Positions 9,292 through 18,539 of a DNA stretch of 64,000 bases are shown piece after piece. The notes below the pieces were generated by a model that saw only the letters and a list, made by a program, of their open reading frames with translations, had not been told where the DNA came from and ran no database searches. The position numbers and the translations under genes were made by a program. The stretch's first letter is position 1; each line of letters starts with the position of its first letter. Origin of the DNA: Chloroflexota bacterium (GTDB taxonomy: Bacteria > Chloroflexota > Anaerolineae > Anaerolineales > Anaerolineaceae); the NCBI GenBank assembly GCA_012798455.1, contig JAAZNC010000010.1, forward strand, positions 1-64,000. Reading direction: 5' to 3'.

Positions 9292-10464
9292 TCATGATGA
9301 TCTGGAACCTAATGTTACCTCAAGGTTCTTCTCAACACCATTCCGAAGGATCGTCACCGTCACCGTGTCTCCTGGTGCTTTATTCATGATCAGGTAAGAC
9401 AACAGGGCGTTATAATCTTTTACCGCTACCCCATCCAATGCAACGATAATATCGCCACCGGCATATAACCCATCATATTGGGTTGATCGTGTGCCGGCAC
9501 GCATACCCGCTTTTTCAGCAGGACCGCCAGCAGCAACACTCAATACATATACACCCGGAACACTTGGATCGAATCCCATGGCTTCGATCTCATTCATGGT
9601 CAACCCATCAACACTGGAAATACCAAGAAAAGGATAATTGTAATAGCCGTCACTGATAAGAGACGGTACAACCTTTTTTACGATATCTATCGGTATGGCA
9701 AAACCCACTCCGGAATACGAAACTGACCCGGTTAGAATACTGGATGACCCGGCGTAGATGGCGCGGTTGATCCCGATCACCTCTCCATCAAGATTCAGCA
9801 GCGGACCACCCGAATTTCCAGGATTGATGGCAGCATCGGTCTGGATCAGATCTCCAGCAGCAAAATTAGAACCCTCTTCCGTAGAGTGCAAGGAATCCAA
9901 CATTCTCCCTTGCGCTGAAACGATACCGGTAGTCATCGTTTGGGTATATCCGAAAGGATTCCCGATCGCAACCACAAATTGACCTACCTGCAAACCAGAA
10001 GAACTACCCAGGGTTAACGGATGCAGCACACCTGTGGCGACATCCACTTTAATAACCGCCAGATCCGAATCTGTATCCGTTCCAATGATCGTTCCACGAG
10101 TGCGTGTTCCTTCGGGAAAAGTGATCTCTATCGCATTGGCATTTTCAATGACATGATAGTTGGTTATAATATGACCATCCAAATCATACACAAAACCAGT
10201 GCCCTGTCCCACACTGCCCTCTGCTGTATATACCACCACTGATACCACACCTGGATTCACTTTTTTATATAGATTTACCAGCGTATCTTCCCCTTCACTG
10301 TACTGCAACACAGTCGCAGGTTGACCACTTTGTTCAACCTGCACGGTCGTTTGCATATTTTCTGCGGAGAGCTGACCTTGTGTTCCCTGTACACTGGAAC
10401 AAGCACCTAAAATCAATGTCAGCATGACGAAAGATGTAATGAGAGTAGTTTTTCTATTAATCAT
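9292..10464 (-). CDS. htrA: HtrA/DegP-family serine protease lipoprotein
   Basis: A 390-residue S1C protease that would degrade or guard misfolded proteins outside the membrane. A lipoprotein signal ends in LILGAC with the lipid-bearing Cys at 22. The trypsin-like domain carries the catalytic triad H104 (TNYHVI), D134 (SDLAVI) and S218 (GNSGGP). One PDZ domain occupies roughly 280-385. The start has an AAGGAGG site and overlaps the stop of the upstream J-domain gene by four bases (ATGA), so the two are translationally coupled. A chaperone plus protease pair suggests protein quality control. Confidence 0.93.
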   Translation of the reverse strand: MINRKTTLITSFVMLTLILGACSSVQGTQGQLSAENMQTTVQVEQSGQPATVLQYSEGEDTLVNLYKKVNPGVVSVVVYTAEGSVGQGTGFVYDLDGHIITNYHVIENANAIEITFPEGTRTRGTIIGTDTDSDLAVIKVDVATGVLHPLTLGSSSGLQVGQFVVAIGNPFGYTQTMTTGIVSAQGRMLDSLHSTEEGSNFAAGDLIQTDAAINPGNSGGPLLNLDGEVIGINRAIYAGSSSILTGSVSYSGVGFAIPIDIVKKVVPSLISDGYYNYPFLGISSVDGLTMNEIEAMGFDPSVPGVYVLSVAAGGPAEKAGMRAGTRSTQYDGLYAGGDIIVALDGVAVKDYNALLSYLIMNKAPGDTVTVTILRNGVEKNLEVTLGSRSS

Positions 10465-11414
10465 TTTGCCTCCTTTTTACGCATTTCCCGTAAAATGGTT
10501 TTTTGTTCGTCGTTCAAATTGCGGGGGATTGCAACTTTTACCTTGACCAAAAGATCTCCGAATTTTTCTTTTTGCTTGAGAAAGGGCATTCCTCGCTCCT
10601 TCAGCCGAAAGGTCTGCATGGGTTGTGTTCCAGATGGAATCTTTAACATCACATCCCCTGTTGGGGTATAGACCTTAGTTTCTCCACCTACCATAGCAGT
10701 AAATACATCCACTGTTACTGTCGTGTGAAGATCATTTCCGCTGATCTCAAAACGGTCATCCTTGGCAACAGTGATAAGAAGAAATATATCTGCACGATTA
10801 CCATCTGCTTGCCGAGGTCCGGCTCCCGACACTCGCACCTTGCTGCCTGTCTTCACTCCTGCGGGTATTTTCACTTCGATCTTTTTGTTGTCAAATTGGA
10901 GCAAGCGGGTTGTTCCATTGTATGCTTCCCAGAAGGAGATCGTCACAGGTTGCTGGTAGACTTGTGGTTGAGAAGTTCGTCTGGCATTACTGACAGTGGT
11001 ACGTCGTTGGGTATGTGGGCGTCCACCACCAAAGAAAGCATTAAAGAAATCAGAGAAACCGCCCAGTCCACCACCGAACACGTCATTGATATCATCCATA
11101 TTCATGCGCGTGGTTCGAGTACTATATTGGGGATTGTTGAAAAGGTCTTCCCAACTGAACGAACCAGGATTGCCGCCTGCTTGCTGCCATGAATTATATG
11201 AGCTGGATAATTGATCATAGCGAGCACGTTTTTCAGGATCACTCAATACCTCATTCGCCTCATTGATCTCTTTAAATTTTTCTTCCGCCTGTTTATTGCC
11301 CGGGTTCTTGTCTGGATGAAATTTCATCGCCAGCTTACGATAGGCTTTTTTGATTTCATCCGTCGAAGCTGTTTTATCCACACCAAGAACCTTATAATAG
11401 TCCTTATACTCCAT
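10461..11414 (-). CDS. DnaJ-class co-chaperone (CbpA-like)
   Basis: A 317-residue J-domain protein. The J domain (about 4-70) has the essential HPD motif (KFHPDKNPG). A Gly/Phe- and Ser-rich linker follows (about 75-135), then two beta-rich client-binding domains. The four-cysteine zinc finger of true DnaJ is missing, so this is a type II/CbpA-like protein that stimulates DnaK. The main DnaJ is encoded at 62113. The promoter gives a start point at the ATG itself, so translation is probably leaderless. The stop overlaps the HtrA start. Confidence 0.92.
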   Translation of the reverse strand: MEYKDYYKVLGVDKTASTDEIKKAYRKLAMKFHPDKNPGNKQAEEKFKEINEANEVLSDPEKRARYDQLSSSYNSWQQAGGNPGSFSWEDLFNNPQYSTRTTRMNMDDINDVFGGGLGGFSDFFNAFFGGGRPHTQRRTTVSNARRTSQPQVYQQPVTISFWEAYNGTTRLLQFDNKKIEVKIPAGVKTGSKVRVSGAGPRQADGNRADIFLLITVAKDDRFEISGNDLHTTVTVDVFTAMVGGETKVYTPTGDVMLKIPSGTQPMQTFRLKERGMPFLKQKEKFGDLLVKVKVAIPRNLNDEQKTILREMRKKEAK

Positions 11415-11421
11415 GTTGATT

Positions 11422-11449
11422 ATTGTAAGAGAATGAAAAAAACAGTCAA
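11422..11449 (-). promoter_or_regulatory. Promoter of the CbpA-like/htrA pair
   Basis: On the minus strand TTGACT (11449 to 11444), a 16-nt spacer and TACAAT (11427 to 11422), then only 7 nt to the ATG at 11414. No Shine-Dalgarno fits between. This is the clearest leaderless arrangement in the window. Confidence 0.75.
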
Positions 11450-11492
11450 GTGATTCCAGACGGATTTAATATTATTCTAACCATGTTAAACA

Positions 11493-11528
11493 AGCAGCCG
11501 CTGGCAGGGAGGATTGCCAGCGGCTGCT
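11493..11528. repeat. Perfect 14-bp inverted repeat
   Basis: AGCAGCCGCTGGCA (11493-11506) and TGCCAGCGGCTGCT (11515-11528) are exact inverted copies around an 8-nt loop. On the minus strand a weak TTGTTT follows, so it may terminate the DNPH1-like gene. On the plus strand it lies 22 nt before a candidate small ORF. Confidence 0.7.
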
Positions 11529-11550
11529 AATGCCAAAGGAGGAGACATTG

Positions 11551-11652
11551 ATGAGTATTATAAGAGGTGCTTGTAAACCCAAAATGTCACCGCGCCAATG
11601 TTATCCCTTTGGGCAAGTCGGCGCAATGAGTTTCATCACATTCCTGACATGA
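11551..11652 (+). CDS. Candidate 33-residue small protein
   Basis: ATG at 11551 follows a near-ideal AAAGGAGGAGACATTG ribosome binding site. The frame is open for 33 codons to TGA at 11652. The product has two cysteines (C8, C17), is basic in its first half (GACKPKMSPRQC) and ends hydrophobic (SFITFLT). I recognise no family. It lies alone in the 248-bp gap between two minus-strand genes, directly after the 14-bp inverted repeat. The ribosome site is the only strong support. It could be a chance frame. Confidence 0.35.
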   Translation: MSIIRGACKPKMSPRQCYPFGQVGAMSFITFLT

Positions 11653-11662
11653 TTTTCGTCTA

Positions 11663-12082
11663 TTATTGAAAATCCTGTAAAAAAGCATCCAACGCAGAAA
11701 AAAGATCAACAGTTGATCGATATGCATAGATTTGCAAATACTGATAATCATTTCCCAGAATCATCTTGGATATTCTTCTTCCCGTTTCATAACAGCAGAA
11801 AATTGGTTTTTGCTGGAATTCTGCTACTGCAATCTCATATCCCACCCCATGCGAAGGCGTGCTGGCTTCTACAACCACAATATCGCTTTCCTTCACCCAG
11901 GTAATATCGCGTTGATATACTTCCCAGGCTTCAAGTTCGCCATCTTCATCCAATACCCTTTCTCCTGCCAGGTGCGCCGTTGGCACTTCCCAGCCCTGTT
12001 CTTCAAGATGATGCACAATGCTCTGATATATTTTTTGTTCTGTGCGCCCCCCGGTGATGGAACATGAGAAATAAACTTTCAT
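11663..12082 (-). CDS. DNPH1/Rcl-like 2'-deoxynucleoside 5'-phosphate N-hydrolase
   Basis: A 139-residue member of the nucleoside 2-deoxyribosyltransferase fold. The N-terminal strand plus loop (KVYFSCSITGGR), the RDITWV segment with D59 and the GVGYEIAVA segment with E83 match the Rcl/DNPH1 layout. In that layout the glutamate is the nucleophile and the GGR loop binds phosphate. Family enzymes cleave the base from deoxynucleotides for nucleotide clean-up or salvage. A GGAGGTAGG site supports the start. Transferase rather than hydrolase activity cannot be excluded from sequence alone. Confidence 0.78.
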   Translation of the reverse strand: MKVYFSCSITGGRTEQKIYQSIVHHLEEQGWEVPTAHLAGERVLDEDGELEAWEVYQRDITWVKESDIVVVEASTPSHGVGYEIAVAEFQQKPIFCCYETGRRISKMILGNDYQYLQIYAYRSTVDLFSALDAFLQDFQ

Positions 12083-12136
12083 CCTACCTCCGAAACTTCC
12101 TGCACTTCATTCTAATCTATTTCAAATCGAGCATGC

Positions 12137-12142
12137 TAAAAT
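12137..12142 (+). promoter_or_regulatory. Extended -10 box for leaderless uvrC
   Basis: TGC directly precedes TAAAAT at 12137-12142, and the uvrC ATG follows after 6 nt. No Shine-Dalgarno is present. The transcript would start at or beside the start codon. Confidence 0.45.
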
Positions 12143-12148
12143 AAGCGC

Positions 12149-14011
12149 ATGCTATCTTCTAACGAGCATCTCCAAAACATTCTCGATACATTACCCACCA
12201 AACCCGGTTGTTACTTGATGAAAAACAACATGGGAAAGATCATTTATGTAGGCAAGGCGATCAACTTACGCAGTCGCGTGCGTTCGTATTTTCAATCTTC
12301 TGTCGATCATACGCTGAAGACACGGCATCTGGTGCAGGAAATAGCAGATATTGACTGGATCGTGGTCGGGTCCGAGCTGGAAGCTCTTATCCTAGAGATG
12401 ACCCTCATCAAGAAGCATCGTCCTTATTACAATATCCGGCTTAAAGATGATAAACGCTATCCTTATATAAAGATCCATTGGAACGAATCCTTTCCCAAGG
12501 TCACCGTTACACGCAACCTGGAAGAAGATGGTGCAAAATACTATGGTCCCTATACCAGCGTGTGGGCGGTGCATCAAACCCTGGACCTGCTACGCAAGCT
12601 CTTTCAATACCGTACCTGTGACCGGGTAATCACCGGTCACGATGCGCGGGCTTGTTTGTATTATGACATCAAGCTTTGCAGCGCACCCTGCATTGGAATG
12701 ATCAACGAAATCGAATACAATCAAATGCTGACAGACCTGGGAAAATTTCTGGAAGGCGAGACCGACCCCATCCTCAATCGATTGCATTCCAATATGCAGA
12801 AGTTCTCAGATGCACTGGATTTTGAAAAAGCTGCCTTGTTGCGCGATCAGATCAATGCAATCGAACGCGTAGTAGAAAAACAGAAGGTCATTTCCACTCA
12901 AAATATGAATACAGATGTCATCGCGTTAGCACGTGCCGATGGCGATGCTTGTGTACAGATCTTCTTCATTCGTAGTGGTAAATTGGTGGGACGGGATTAT
13001 TTTGTACTTGAAGGTGCTGATGACGAGAAAAATAGTGAGGTCATCTCACAATTCTTAAAGCAATTCTACTCACAAAGTACCCATATCCCAGAGGAACTGC
13101 TACTACCGGAAGACATTGAAGAAGCCATGATCATCCAAAGCTGGTTGAATCAAAGAAAAGCGGACGAAAAAATTCAGATCCGTGTTCCTCGCAGTGGAAC
13201 TCCCAAACAGCTGGTTGAGATGGCTACCGAAAATGCGACGGAGACTCTGCGCTCCTTGAAATCTCAGTGGGAAATGGATAGCCATAAACAAAGTGTTGCT
13301 CTGATAGAATTGCAAACCGCTTTCGGAATGAAAAATCCTCCCAATCGCATGGAATGCTATGATATCTCCAATATTCAAGGGACTGCTTCTGTGGGGAGTA
13401 TGGTTGTTTTTGAAAAAGGGGTGCCCAACAAGAAACTGTACCGCCGTTTTAATATCAAGACCATACACCAACCGGACGATTTCGCCAGTATGGAAGAAGT
13501 GCTCACCCGCCGTTTCCGGCGCTGGCAGGTATATCACGAGAGCGATGAGGTAGGCAAGAAAGCAGAACCTTCCTTCTCGATACTCCCCGATCTGCTGATC
13601 GTGGATGGTGGGAAAGGGCAGCTCAGTCGAGCACTCAAAGTGCTGGAGGAGTTTGAGTTGTCCGAGAAAATCAAAGCTGTTGGATTAGCAAAAAGCGAGG
13701 AACTGGTCATTTTGCCTGATCAAGACAAACCGTTAGCACTTCCTCGCAATTCGCAAGGATTGTTCATGATGCAGCGCATCCGTGACGAAGCCCATCGCTT
13801 TGCTATTACTGCACATCGCAATCGACGCAGTAAAGCCAATTTGCGTTCAGTGCTCGATGAAATTTCAGGGGTTGGTCCCGCCCGCAAGAAAGCCTTGATA
13901 AAATTTTTTGGATCACTAGATGCTATCAGACATGCATCGGCTGAGGAAATCGCAGGTGTTCCAGGCATCAGTCTGACGCTGGCAGAAGAGATCCTGCGCT
14001 CTTTGGAATAA
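12149..14011 (+). CDS. uvrC: Excinuclease ABC subunit C
   Basis: UvrC makes both incisions around DNA lesions in nucleotide excision repair with UvrA and UvrB. The 620-residue protein has all the expected parts in order. An N-terminal GIY-YIG nuclease (about 15-95, with KPGCYLMK and YVGKA) comes first, followed by a UVR motif near 225-260 for UvrB binding. The RNase H-like 5' endonuclease domain covers about 380-540 and has ECYDISNIQG and LLIVDGGKGQ. A tandem helix-hairpin-helix region ends the protein (about 560-620, ISGVGPARKKAL and IAGVPGI). No LexA-like operator was recognised upstream. Confidence 0.97.
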   Translation: MLSSNEHLQNILDTLPTKPGCYLMKNNMGKIIYVGKAINLRSRVRSYFQSSVDHTLKTRHLVQEIADIDWIVVGSELEALILEMTLIKKHRPYYNIRLKDDKRYPYIKIHWNESFPKVTVTRNLEEDGAKYYGPYTSVWAVHQTLDLLRKLFQYRTCDRVITGHDARACLYYDIKLCSAPCIGMINEIEYNQMLTDLGKFLEGETDPILNRLHSNMQKFSDALDFEKAALLRDQINAIERVVEKQKVISTQNMNTDVIALARADGDACVQIFFIRSGKLVGRDYFVLEGADDEKNSEVISQFLKQFYSQSTHIPEELLLPEDIEEAMIIQSWLNQRKADEKIQIRVPRSGTPKQLVEMATENATETLRSLKSQWEMDSHKQSVALIELQTAFGMKNPPNRMECYDISNIQGTASVGSMVVFEKGVPNKKLYRRFNIKTIHQPDDFASMEEVLTRRFRRWQVYHESDEVGKKAEPSFSILPDLLIVDGGKGQLSRALKVLEEFELSEKIKAVGLAKSEELVILPDQDKPLALPRNSQGLFMMQRIRDEAHRFAITAHRNRRSKANLRSVLDEISGVGPARKKALIKFFGSLDAIRHASAEEIAGVPGISLTLAEEILRSLE

Positions 14012-14102
14012 GACAAAAATCTTTGAATGCAAATAAATCTATTCCGGTGAGGCAACTCGTGCAGTGTAATGCCTTAAAAGAAAAAGTTATTTTGGTGGGG
14101 CA

Positions 14103-14132
14103 TTGGTACATTATCTGAATTTATGGTAAAAT
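14103..14132 (+). promoter_or_regulatory. rplS promoter
   Basis: TTGGTA at 14103-14108, an 18-nt spacer and TAAAAT at 14127-14132, with TGG before the -10 as at greA. The start point would be near 14139, leaving about 50 nt of leader. Confidence 0.6.
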
Positions 14133-14190
14133 TCTTCGCCGTCTAGTTAGAAAAAGCAATTATTCATAATTGATATAGGATGTAAAGAAC

Positions 14191-14538
14191 ATGAATGAAC
14201 TATTGAAAGCAGTTGAAACAGAGAAAAATCCAAACATTCCCGAGCTCGGACCTGGTGATGCGGTTAGCGTGCATGTGAAGATCAAAGAAGGCGACCGAGA
14301 AAGAATTCAGGAATTCAAAGGTACCGTTCTATATGTGACCAACAAAGGTCAAACCGGAACATTTACCGTAAGGCGTGTTGCCAGCAACGGCATAGGGGTG
14401 GAAAGAACTTTCCTTTTCCGCTCCCCGCGTATCGACAAAGTAGTGGTGGAACGCCGCAATAAGGTGCGCAAAGCCCGTTTGTATTATCTACGTGAGCGCA
14501 CCGGAAAACGTGCTCGTTTGAAACAAAAATTTTCCTAA
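14191..14538 (+). CDS. rplS: 50S ribosomal protein L19
   Basis: L19 sits at the 30S/50S interface and supports intersubunit bridges. The 115-residue protein has normal length and the family pattern. It has an early PGDAVSVHVKIKEG segment, a central GTFTVRRVASNGIGVERTF block, and a basic tail with KVRKARLYYLRER. It stands alone between its own promoter and a terminator, without the rpsP-rimM-trmD neighbours common elsewhere. Assignment is secure. Confidence 0.97.
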   Translation: MNELLKAVETEKNPNIPELGPGDAVSVHVKIKEGDRERIQEFKGTVLYVTNKGQTGTFTVRRVASNGIGVERTFLFRSPRIDKVVVERRNKVRKARLYYLRERTGKRARLKQKFS

Positions 14539-14563
14539 TCGATTATTTACGCTAATCATGCCG

Positions 14564-14595
14564 AAAGGTGCAGCTTACACGAACTGCACCTTTTT
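14564..14595 (+). terminator. Intrinsic terminator after rplS
   Basis: AAAGGTGCAG (14564-14573) pairs with CTGCACCTTT (14584-14593) around a 10-nt loop, with the T-run continuing to 14595. The murI -10 box follows immediately. Confidence 0.85.
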
Positions 14596-14599
14596 CATT

Positions 14600-14605
14600 T
14601 ATAAT
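14600..14605 (+). promoter_or_regulatory. -10 box for leaderless murI
   Basis: TATAAT at 14600-14605 ends 8 nt before the murI ATG at 14614. No ribosome binding site is visible. The -35 would fall inside the rplS terminator loop and is poor (TTACAC at a long spacing). Confidence 0.5.
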
Positions 14606-14613
14606 CAGCCCAA

Positions 14614-15465
14614 ATGAAAAGCCGGAATTCTAATACAGCAGTGAAGATAGGAATTTTTGATTCGGGAATCGGTGGTCTTTCGGTGGTGCGTGCGACCCAC
14701 GAACTGCTACCCGGGTTGGATATCATCTACGTTGCAGATCAAGCGCACGTACCCTATGGACGCCGTCAGATGACAGAAATCCGATCCTTTTCCGAGCAAA
14801 TAACCAGATTTTTATTAGCACAAGGGGTAGATCTGGTCGTGGTTGCCTGTAATACTGCCTCTGCTGCGGCTCTTAAATATTTACGCCAAACTTTTCCATC
14901 CCTCCCTATCGTCGGAATGGAACCTGCCGTCAAACCTGCCTCACAACAATCGCTCACCAGAGCAGTTGGTATATTAGCTACACCAGCAACCTTTCAGGGC
15001 GAGCTTTATCAATCCCTTGTGCACAAATATGGCGAAGGATTACAGATATATCAAGATACCTGTGCGGGATTGGTGGAGGAAATCGAAGCGGGTCATCTGA
15101 AAGGCTCCAATACACGCCATATCCTTGAGATGGCGTTGGAACCAATGCTGGCGAACAAGGTTGACACCATTGTGTTGGGTTGTACTCATTATCCATTCGT
15201 GTTATCCCTCTTGCGGGAAATCGCGGGGGATAAAATACAGGTCATCGACCCGGCACCTGCTGTAGCACGCCGGGTGGGAACATTGCTTAAATCGGAATTC
15301 GATTATCAAGATCATCCTGATAAAAAAGCTTCTTTCAATTTTTTCACCAGTGCAGCTCCCATCCTCTTCCAGTATCAAATCGATACCCTGCTTGGCTATC
15401 AAGGGGAAATCCAAAAACTAATCTGGAAAAATGAAGATGGGCTAGAGATAGAAACAAAAGAATAA
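14614..15465 (+). CDS. murI: Glutamate racemase
   Basis: MurI converts L- to D-glutamate for peptidoglycan. The 283-residue protein has the two catalytic cysteines in their motifs, C79 (VACNTAS) and C190 (LGCTHYP). D16 lies in the opening IFDSGIGGLSV motif. The start ATG at 14614 has no Shine-Dalgarno but lies 8 nt after a TATAAT box. The next gene, hom, follows after 15 nt with its own ribosome site, so they may share a transcript. Confidence 0.96.
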   Translation: MKSRNSNTAVKIGIFDSGIGGLSVVRATHELLPGLDIIYVADQAHVPYGRRQMTEIRSFSEQITRFLLAQGVDLVVVACNTASAAALKYLRQTFPSLPIVGMEPAVKPASQQSLTRAVGILATPATFQGELYQSLVHKYGEGLQIYQDTCAGLVEEIEAGHLKGSNTRHILEMALEPMLANKVDTIVLGCTHYPFVLSLLREIAGDKIQVIDPAPAVARRVGTLLKSEFDYQDHPDKKASFNFFTSAAPILFQYQIDTLLGYQGEIQKLIWKNEDGLEIETKE

Positions 15466-15480
15466 TAATAAAGGAATTAT

Positions 15481-16512
15481 ATGGAAACTGTCGCAATCAC
15501 CATGGCTGGATTTGGAAATGTGGGCAAAGCATTTGCACGGCTGGTCCACCACAAGCATGCCGAAATCATGGCTGCTTACGGAATGAACCTCAAAATCATC
15601 GGCATCAGTACAAGATCACACGGCAGCCTTAACCTAAAGAATGGATTTGATCTCGCAACACTGTCCGACTTTACAGGAAACTTCAATGAACAAAATTTTC
15701 CGGGAGGAACCAGCTACCGGGATACTTTAGAAATGATCTCAAACAGTCAGGCAGACATTTTCATCGAGAATTCTCCTGTCAATTATGAGAATGGTCAGCC
15801 GGCGGTCTCATATATCACGCGGGCGCTGGAGAAAGGCATGCATGCCGTTACAGCTAATAAGGGACCAATTGTGCACGCCTATGCTCACCTGCAAGAGTTA
15901 GCCAGCCAGCATGGAAAGAAATTTCTGTTTGAATCCACCGTAATGGATGGTGCTCCGGTTTTCTCTGTTGTTAGAGAAGCACTCCCTGTCATGCATATTG
16001 AGGGTTTTGAAGGCATCCTCAATTCCTGCACCAATTTGATCCTGTGCCGTATGGAATCAGGTGAGAGTTTTGAAGAGGCAGTGTACTATGCACAGTCGAT
16101 TGGTATTGCAGAAACAGATCCGAGTGGTGATATTGATGGATGGGACGCTGCAGTGAAAGTGGCAGCGTTAGCGACCGTGCTGCTTGGCTATCCTTCTACA
16201 CCACAGGATGTGCAGCGTCAAGGTATCCGTTCTATAACCCAACAAGACATCCATGCAGCCAGACAAGCCGGGAAGCGCTGGAAACTGGTCTGTCAAGCAG
16301 AAAAAAAAGAAGATCAATGGTTGCTAAGCGTCTCTCCCAAGATGATTGACTCCAGCAGCCCATATTTCAGTGTGGATGGGACCAGCTCGTATATTCTCTT
16401 CAGGTCAGATGTCCTACCCGGTCTGGGACTCCTAGAATCCAACCCCAGTCCTGATACCACCGCTTATGGTATGCTAGCGGATCTATTAAATATATATCGC
16501 AAAGCAGGTTAG
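15481..16512 (+). CDS. hom: Homoserine dehydrogenase
   Basis: This enzyme reduces aspartate semialdehyde to homoserine on the way to threonine and methionine. The 343-residue form has the N-terminal nucleotide-binding GFGNVG loop (10-15) and the catalytic domain, with ANKGP near 128-132 and the downstream SGDIDGWDAAVK motif. It lacks the C-terminal ACT regulatory domain of longer homologues, so threonine feedback through that domain is not expected. AAAGGAATT precedes the ATG. folK follows after 2 nt. Confidence 0.93.
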   Translation: METVAITMAGFGNVGKAFARLVHHKHAEIMAAYGMNLKIIGISTRSHGSLNLKNGFDLATLSDFTGNFNEQNFPGGTSYRDTLEMISNSQADIFIENSPVNYENGQPAVSYITRALEKGMHAVTANKGPIVHAYAHLQELASQHGKKFLFESTVMDGAPVFSVVREALPVMHIEGFEGILNSCTNLILCRMESGESFEEAVYYAQSIGIAETDPSGDIDGWDAAVKVAALATVLLGYPSTPQDVQRQGIRSITQQDIHAARQAGKRWKLVCQAEKKEDQWLLSVSPKMIDSSSPYFSVDGTSSYILFRSDVLPGLGLLESNPSPDTTAYGMLADLLNIYRKAG

Positions 16513-16514
16513 CG

Positions 16515-17012
16515 ATGCTCCACCAGGTCATTTTGGGGACCGGTTCGAATGTGGGAGATAGGGAGGAAAATTTACAATTGGCGATGGCAGAGATCCAAAA
16601 ATTTGCTACAATCACAGCTCAATCAGCCATCTACGAAACGAACCCCTGGGGATTCACTGATCAACCCGCTTTTCTCAATCAGGTGCTGGTCATTGAAACC
16701 CAATTAGACCCTTTTGATCTGCTGGATACATTGAAAACGACTGAAAAACAAATCGGCAGAACCCCGACTTTTCGCTATGGTCCACGGATGATCGATATCG
16801 ACATATTGTTCTTCGATAAACTCATTCTAGAAGATGAGAAATTGATCATTCCCCATCCCAAGATCGCTGACCGAGCTTTTGTACTGATTCCACTTGACGA
16901 ACTCGTTCCCCAATTCATTCACCCGCTCTTGCATCGTTCCATCCATGAGATGGTTTCTGAAATCAATCAAGATGGAGTCAGGTTATATAAAAAGGTTAAG
17001 CAAACGGAGTAA
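16515..17012 (+). CDS. folK: HPPK (2-amino-4-hydroxy-6-hydroxymethyldihydropteridine diphosphokinase)
   Basis: FolK transfers pyrophosphate from ATP to the pterin in folate synthesis. The 165-residue protein has the GTGSNVGDREENL opening, NPWGFTDQPAFLNQV for pterin binding and the RMIDIDIL metal/ATP motif. It begins 2 nt after hom and ends 2 nt before folP, so the three genes are one transcription unit. Assignment is secure. Confidence 0.95.
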   Translation: MLHQVILGTGSNVGDREENLQLAMAEIQKFATITAQSAIYETNPWGFTDQPAFLNQVLVIETQLDPFDLLDTLKTTEKQIGRTPTFRYGPRMIDIDILFFDKLILEDEKLIIPHPKIADRAFVLIPLDELVPQFIHPLLHRSIHEMVSEINQDGVRLYKKVKQTE

Positions 17013-17014
17013 TC

Positions 17015-17878
17015 ATGGATAACCAAACAATCCTTCCTTTTGGTAGCCGTACCTTCATTATGGGTATCATCAATCTGACACCCGATAGTTTTTCTGGGGA
17101 TGGTCTTATAGGTGAGGAAAAATATATCGAAACTGCCGCCAGACAGGCACAATGCTTTGTCGATGAAGGAGCAGATATTCTCGATCTGGGAGCTGAAAGC
17201 ACTCGTCCGGGAGCAGAAATGGTTGACGCCGAAAGCGAGCTGGATAGATTGCTGCCCGCCTTGCAGGGAATTTTGGAATTGAAACTGGATGCGCTCATTT
17301 CCATTGATACCTACAAAGCTGCGGTGGCTGAAAGATGCCTTACCTTGGGAGCAAATATCATCAACGACGTATGGGGACTCAAGCGCGACCCTGAATTGGC
17401 AAGTGTTGTTGCACAATTCTCCGCACAAGTAGTGCTTATGCATAATCGCAGTCTAAAAGAAGCAGTTCAAAAAACCAAGACCCTTGGTGGAAGATATGTA
17501 GACATGAATTACCAAGACCTGATCTCAGAAATTTGCAATGATTTACAGGGAAGTATCGATATTGCCAAACAAGCCGGTATTCCAGACCAGCATATCATCA
17601 TTGATCCGGGTATCGGTTTTGGCAAGACCAGCGAACAGAATCTCCATATTATTAAAAATCTGATGGAATTTCGCAAATTGGGCTACCCCATCTTGTTGGG
17701 CCCATCCAGAAAATCTTTTATTGGTTATACACTTGACCTACCACCGGAAGAAAGAACGGAAGGAACCGCAGCCGCGGTTGCAATCGGTATCAATAATGGT
17801 GCCGATATCATCCGAGTGCATGACGTGAAAGAAATGTGCCGTGTTGCAAGAATGTGCGATGCTATTTTGCGAAGCTAG
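17015..17878 (+). CDS. folP: Dihydropteroate synthase
   Basis: FolP joins p-aminobenzoate to the pterin diphosphate made by FolK and is the sulfonamide target. The 287-residue TIM barrel has the standard motifs. These are MGIINLTPDSFSGDG near the N-terminus, LGAESTRPGAE, the DPGIGFGKT loop and the LGPSRKSFIG loop. It is the last gene of hom-folK-folP. Its end overlaps the convergent V-ATPase subunit D gene by 17 bp. Confidence 0.96.
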   Translation: MDNQTILPFGSRTFIMGIINLTPDSFSGDGLIGEEKYIETAARQAQCFVDEGADILDLGAESTRPGAEMVDAESELDRLLPALQGILELKLDALISIDTYKAAVAERCLTLGANIINDVWGLKRDPELASVVAQFSAQVVLMHNRSLKEAVQKTKTLGGRYVDMNYQDLISEICNDLQGSIDIAKQAGIPDQHIIIDPGIGFGKTSEQNLHIIKNLMEFRKLGYPILLGPSRKSFIGYTLDLPPEERTEGTAAAVAIGINNGADIIRVHDVKEMCRVARMCDAILRS

Positions 17879-18539
17879 CAGCCCGGCGTTGTTGTGCTCT
17901 CTTGTTCCTTTGCTCGATAATATCCTTGGCAAGTTTTAAGCGGAAATGATCTGAGCGTTCACGTTCATCCAGTTCATCCCTGATGTAAGCGACTTCCGCC
18001 ATTAATCGCGGAATAACGATCAATTCTAACGCCTTCAGCCGTCTGGTATTGTGAAGGATCTCTTTCATCAGGGTAGCCAATTGGATTTCGCCATCCGCCA
18101 GCCGAATAATCCCATCCACATTGTTCACAAAAGCACTTGCTGTTTCCTCAATCATTGTGGAAATAGAGTTGAAACTGGCTGCTTGTGCTGCCCTTTTATC
18201 ACGCGATGGGCTGCTGTGAATACGGGGAACCTGGACGCCCATTACAACATTATGCTCTACCTCTATTGGATCTTCATCTTTATTTCCTAAAGATGCAGCT
18301 TTGACCCGCCCTTCTCCAACAAATGCTTCCGCACGCGCCAGATTCATCTGAGCTTTATTGGTCAACTGCTGTAGATCCTTGGCTTCTTCAACTACCAGAT
18401 CCTGTAATTCCATGATCTTTTGCATCAAGGCAATGCGTTTTTTATCCAGCAGCTCATAGCCCTGTTGGGTAAGACCCAGTTGTTGCTTGGTATCCAATAA
18501 CTGGCTGCGAGTAATGGTGATATTCGAAACATCGATCAT
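17862..18539 (-). CDS. atpD: V/A-type ATPase subunit D (central stalk)
   Basis: Subunit D is the main rotor shaft that passes through the A3B3 head. The 225-residue protein is mostly long helices, with the N-terminal [12 protein letters not shown] and basic, helical [14 protein letters not shown] ends typical of the family. It is the last gene of the ATPase operon. Its start overlaps the stop of the B gene by 4 bp. Its own stop overlaps folP of the opposite strand. Confidence 0.93.
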   Translation of the reverse strand: MIDVSNITITRSQLLDTKQQLGLTQQGYELLDKKRIALMQKIMELQDLVVEEAKDLQQLTNKAQMNLARAEAFVGEGRVKAASLGNKDEDPIEVEHNVVMGVQVPRIHSSPSRDKRAAQAASFNSISTMIEETASAFVNNVDGIIRLADGEIQLATLMKEILHNTRRLKALELIVIPRLMAEVAYIRDELDERERSDHFRLKLAKDIIEQRNKRAQQRRAASFAK

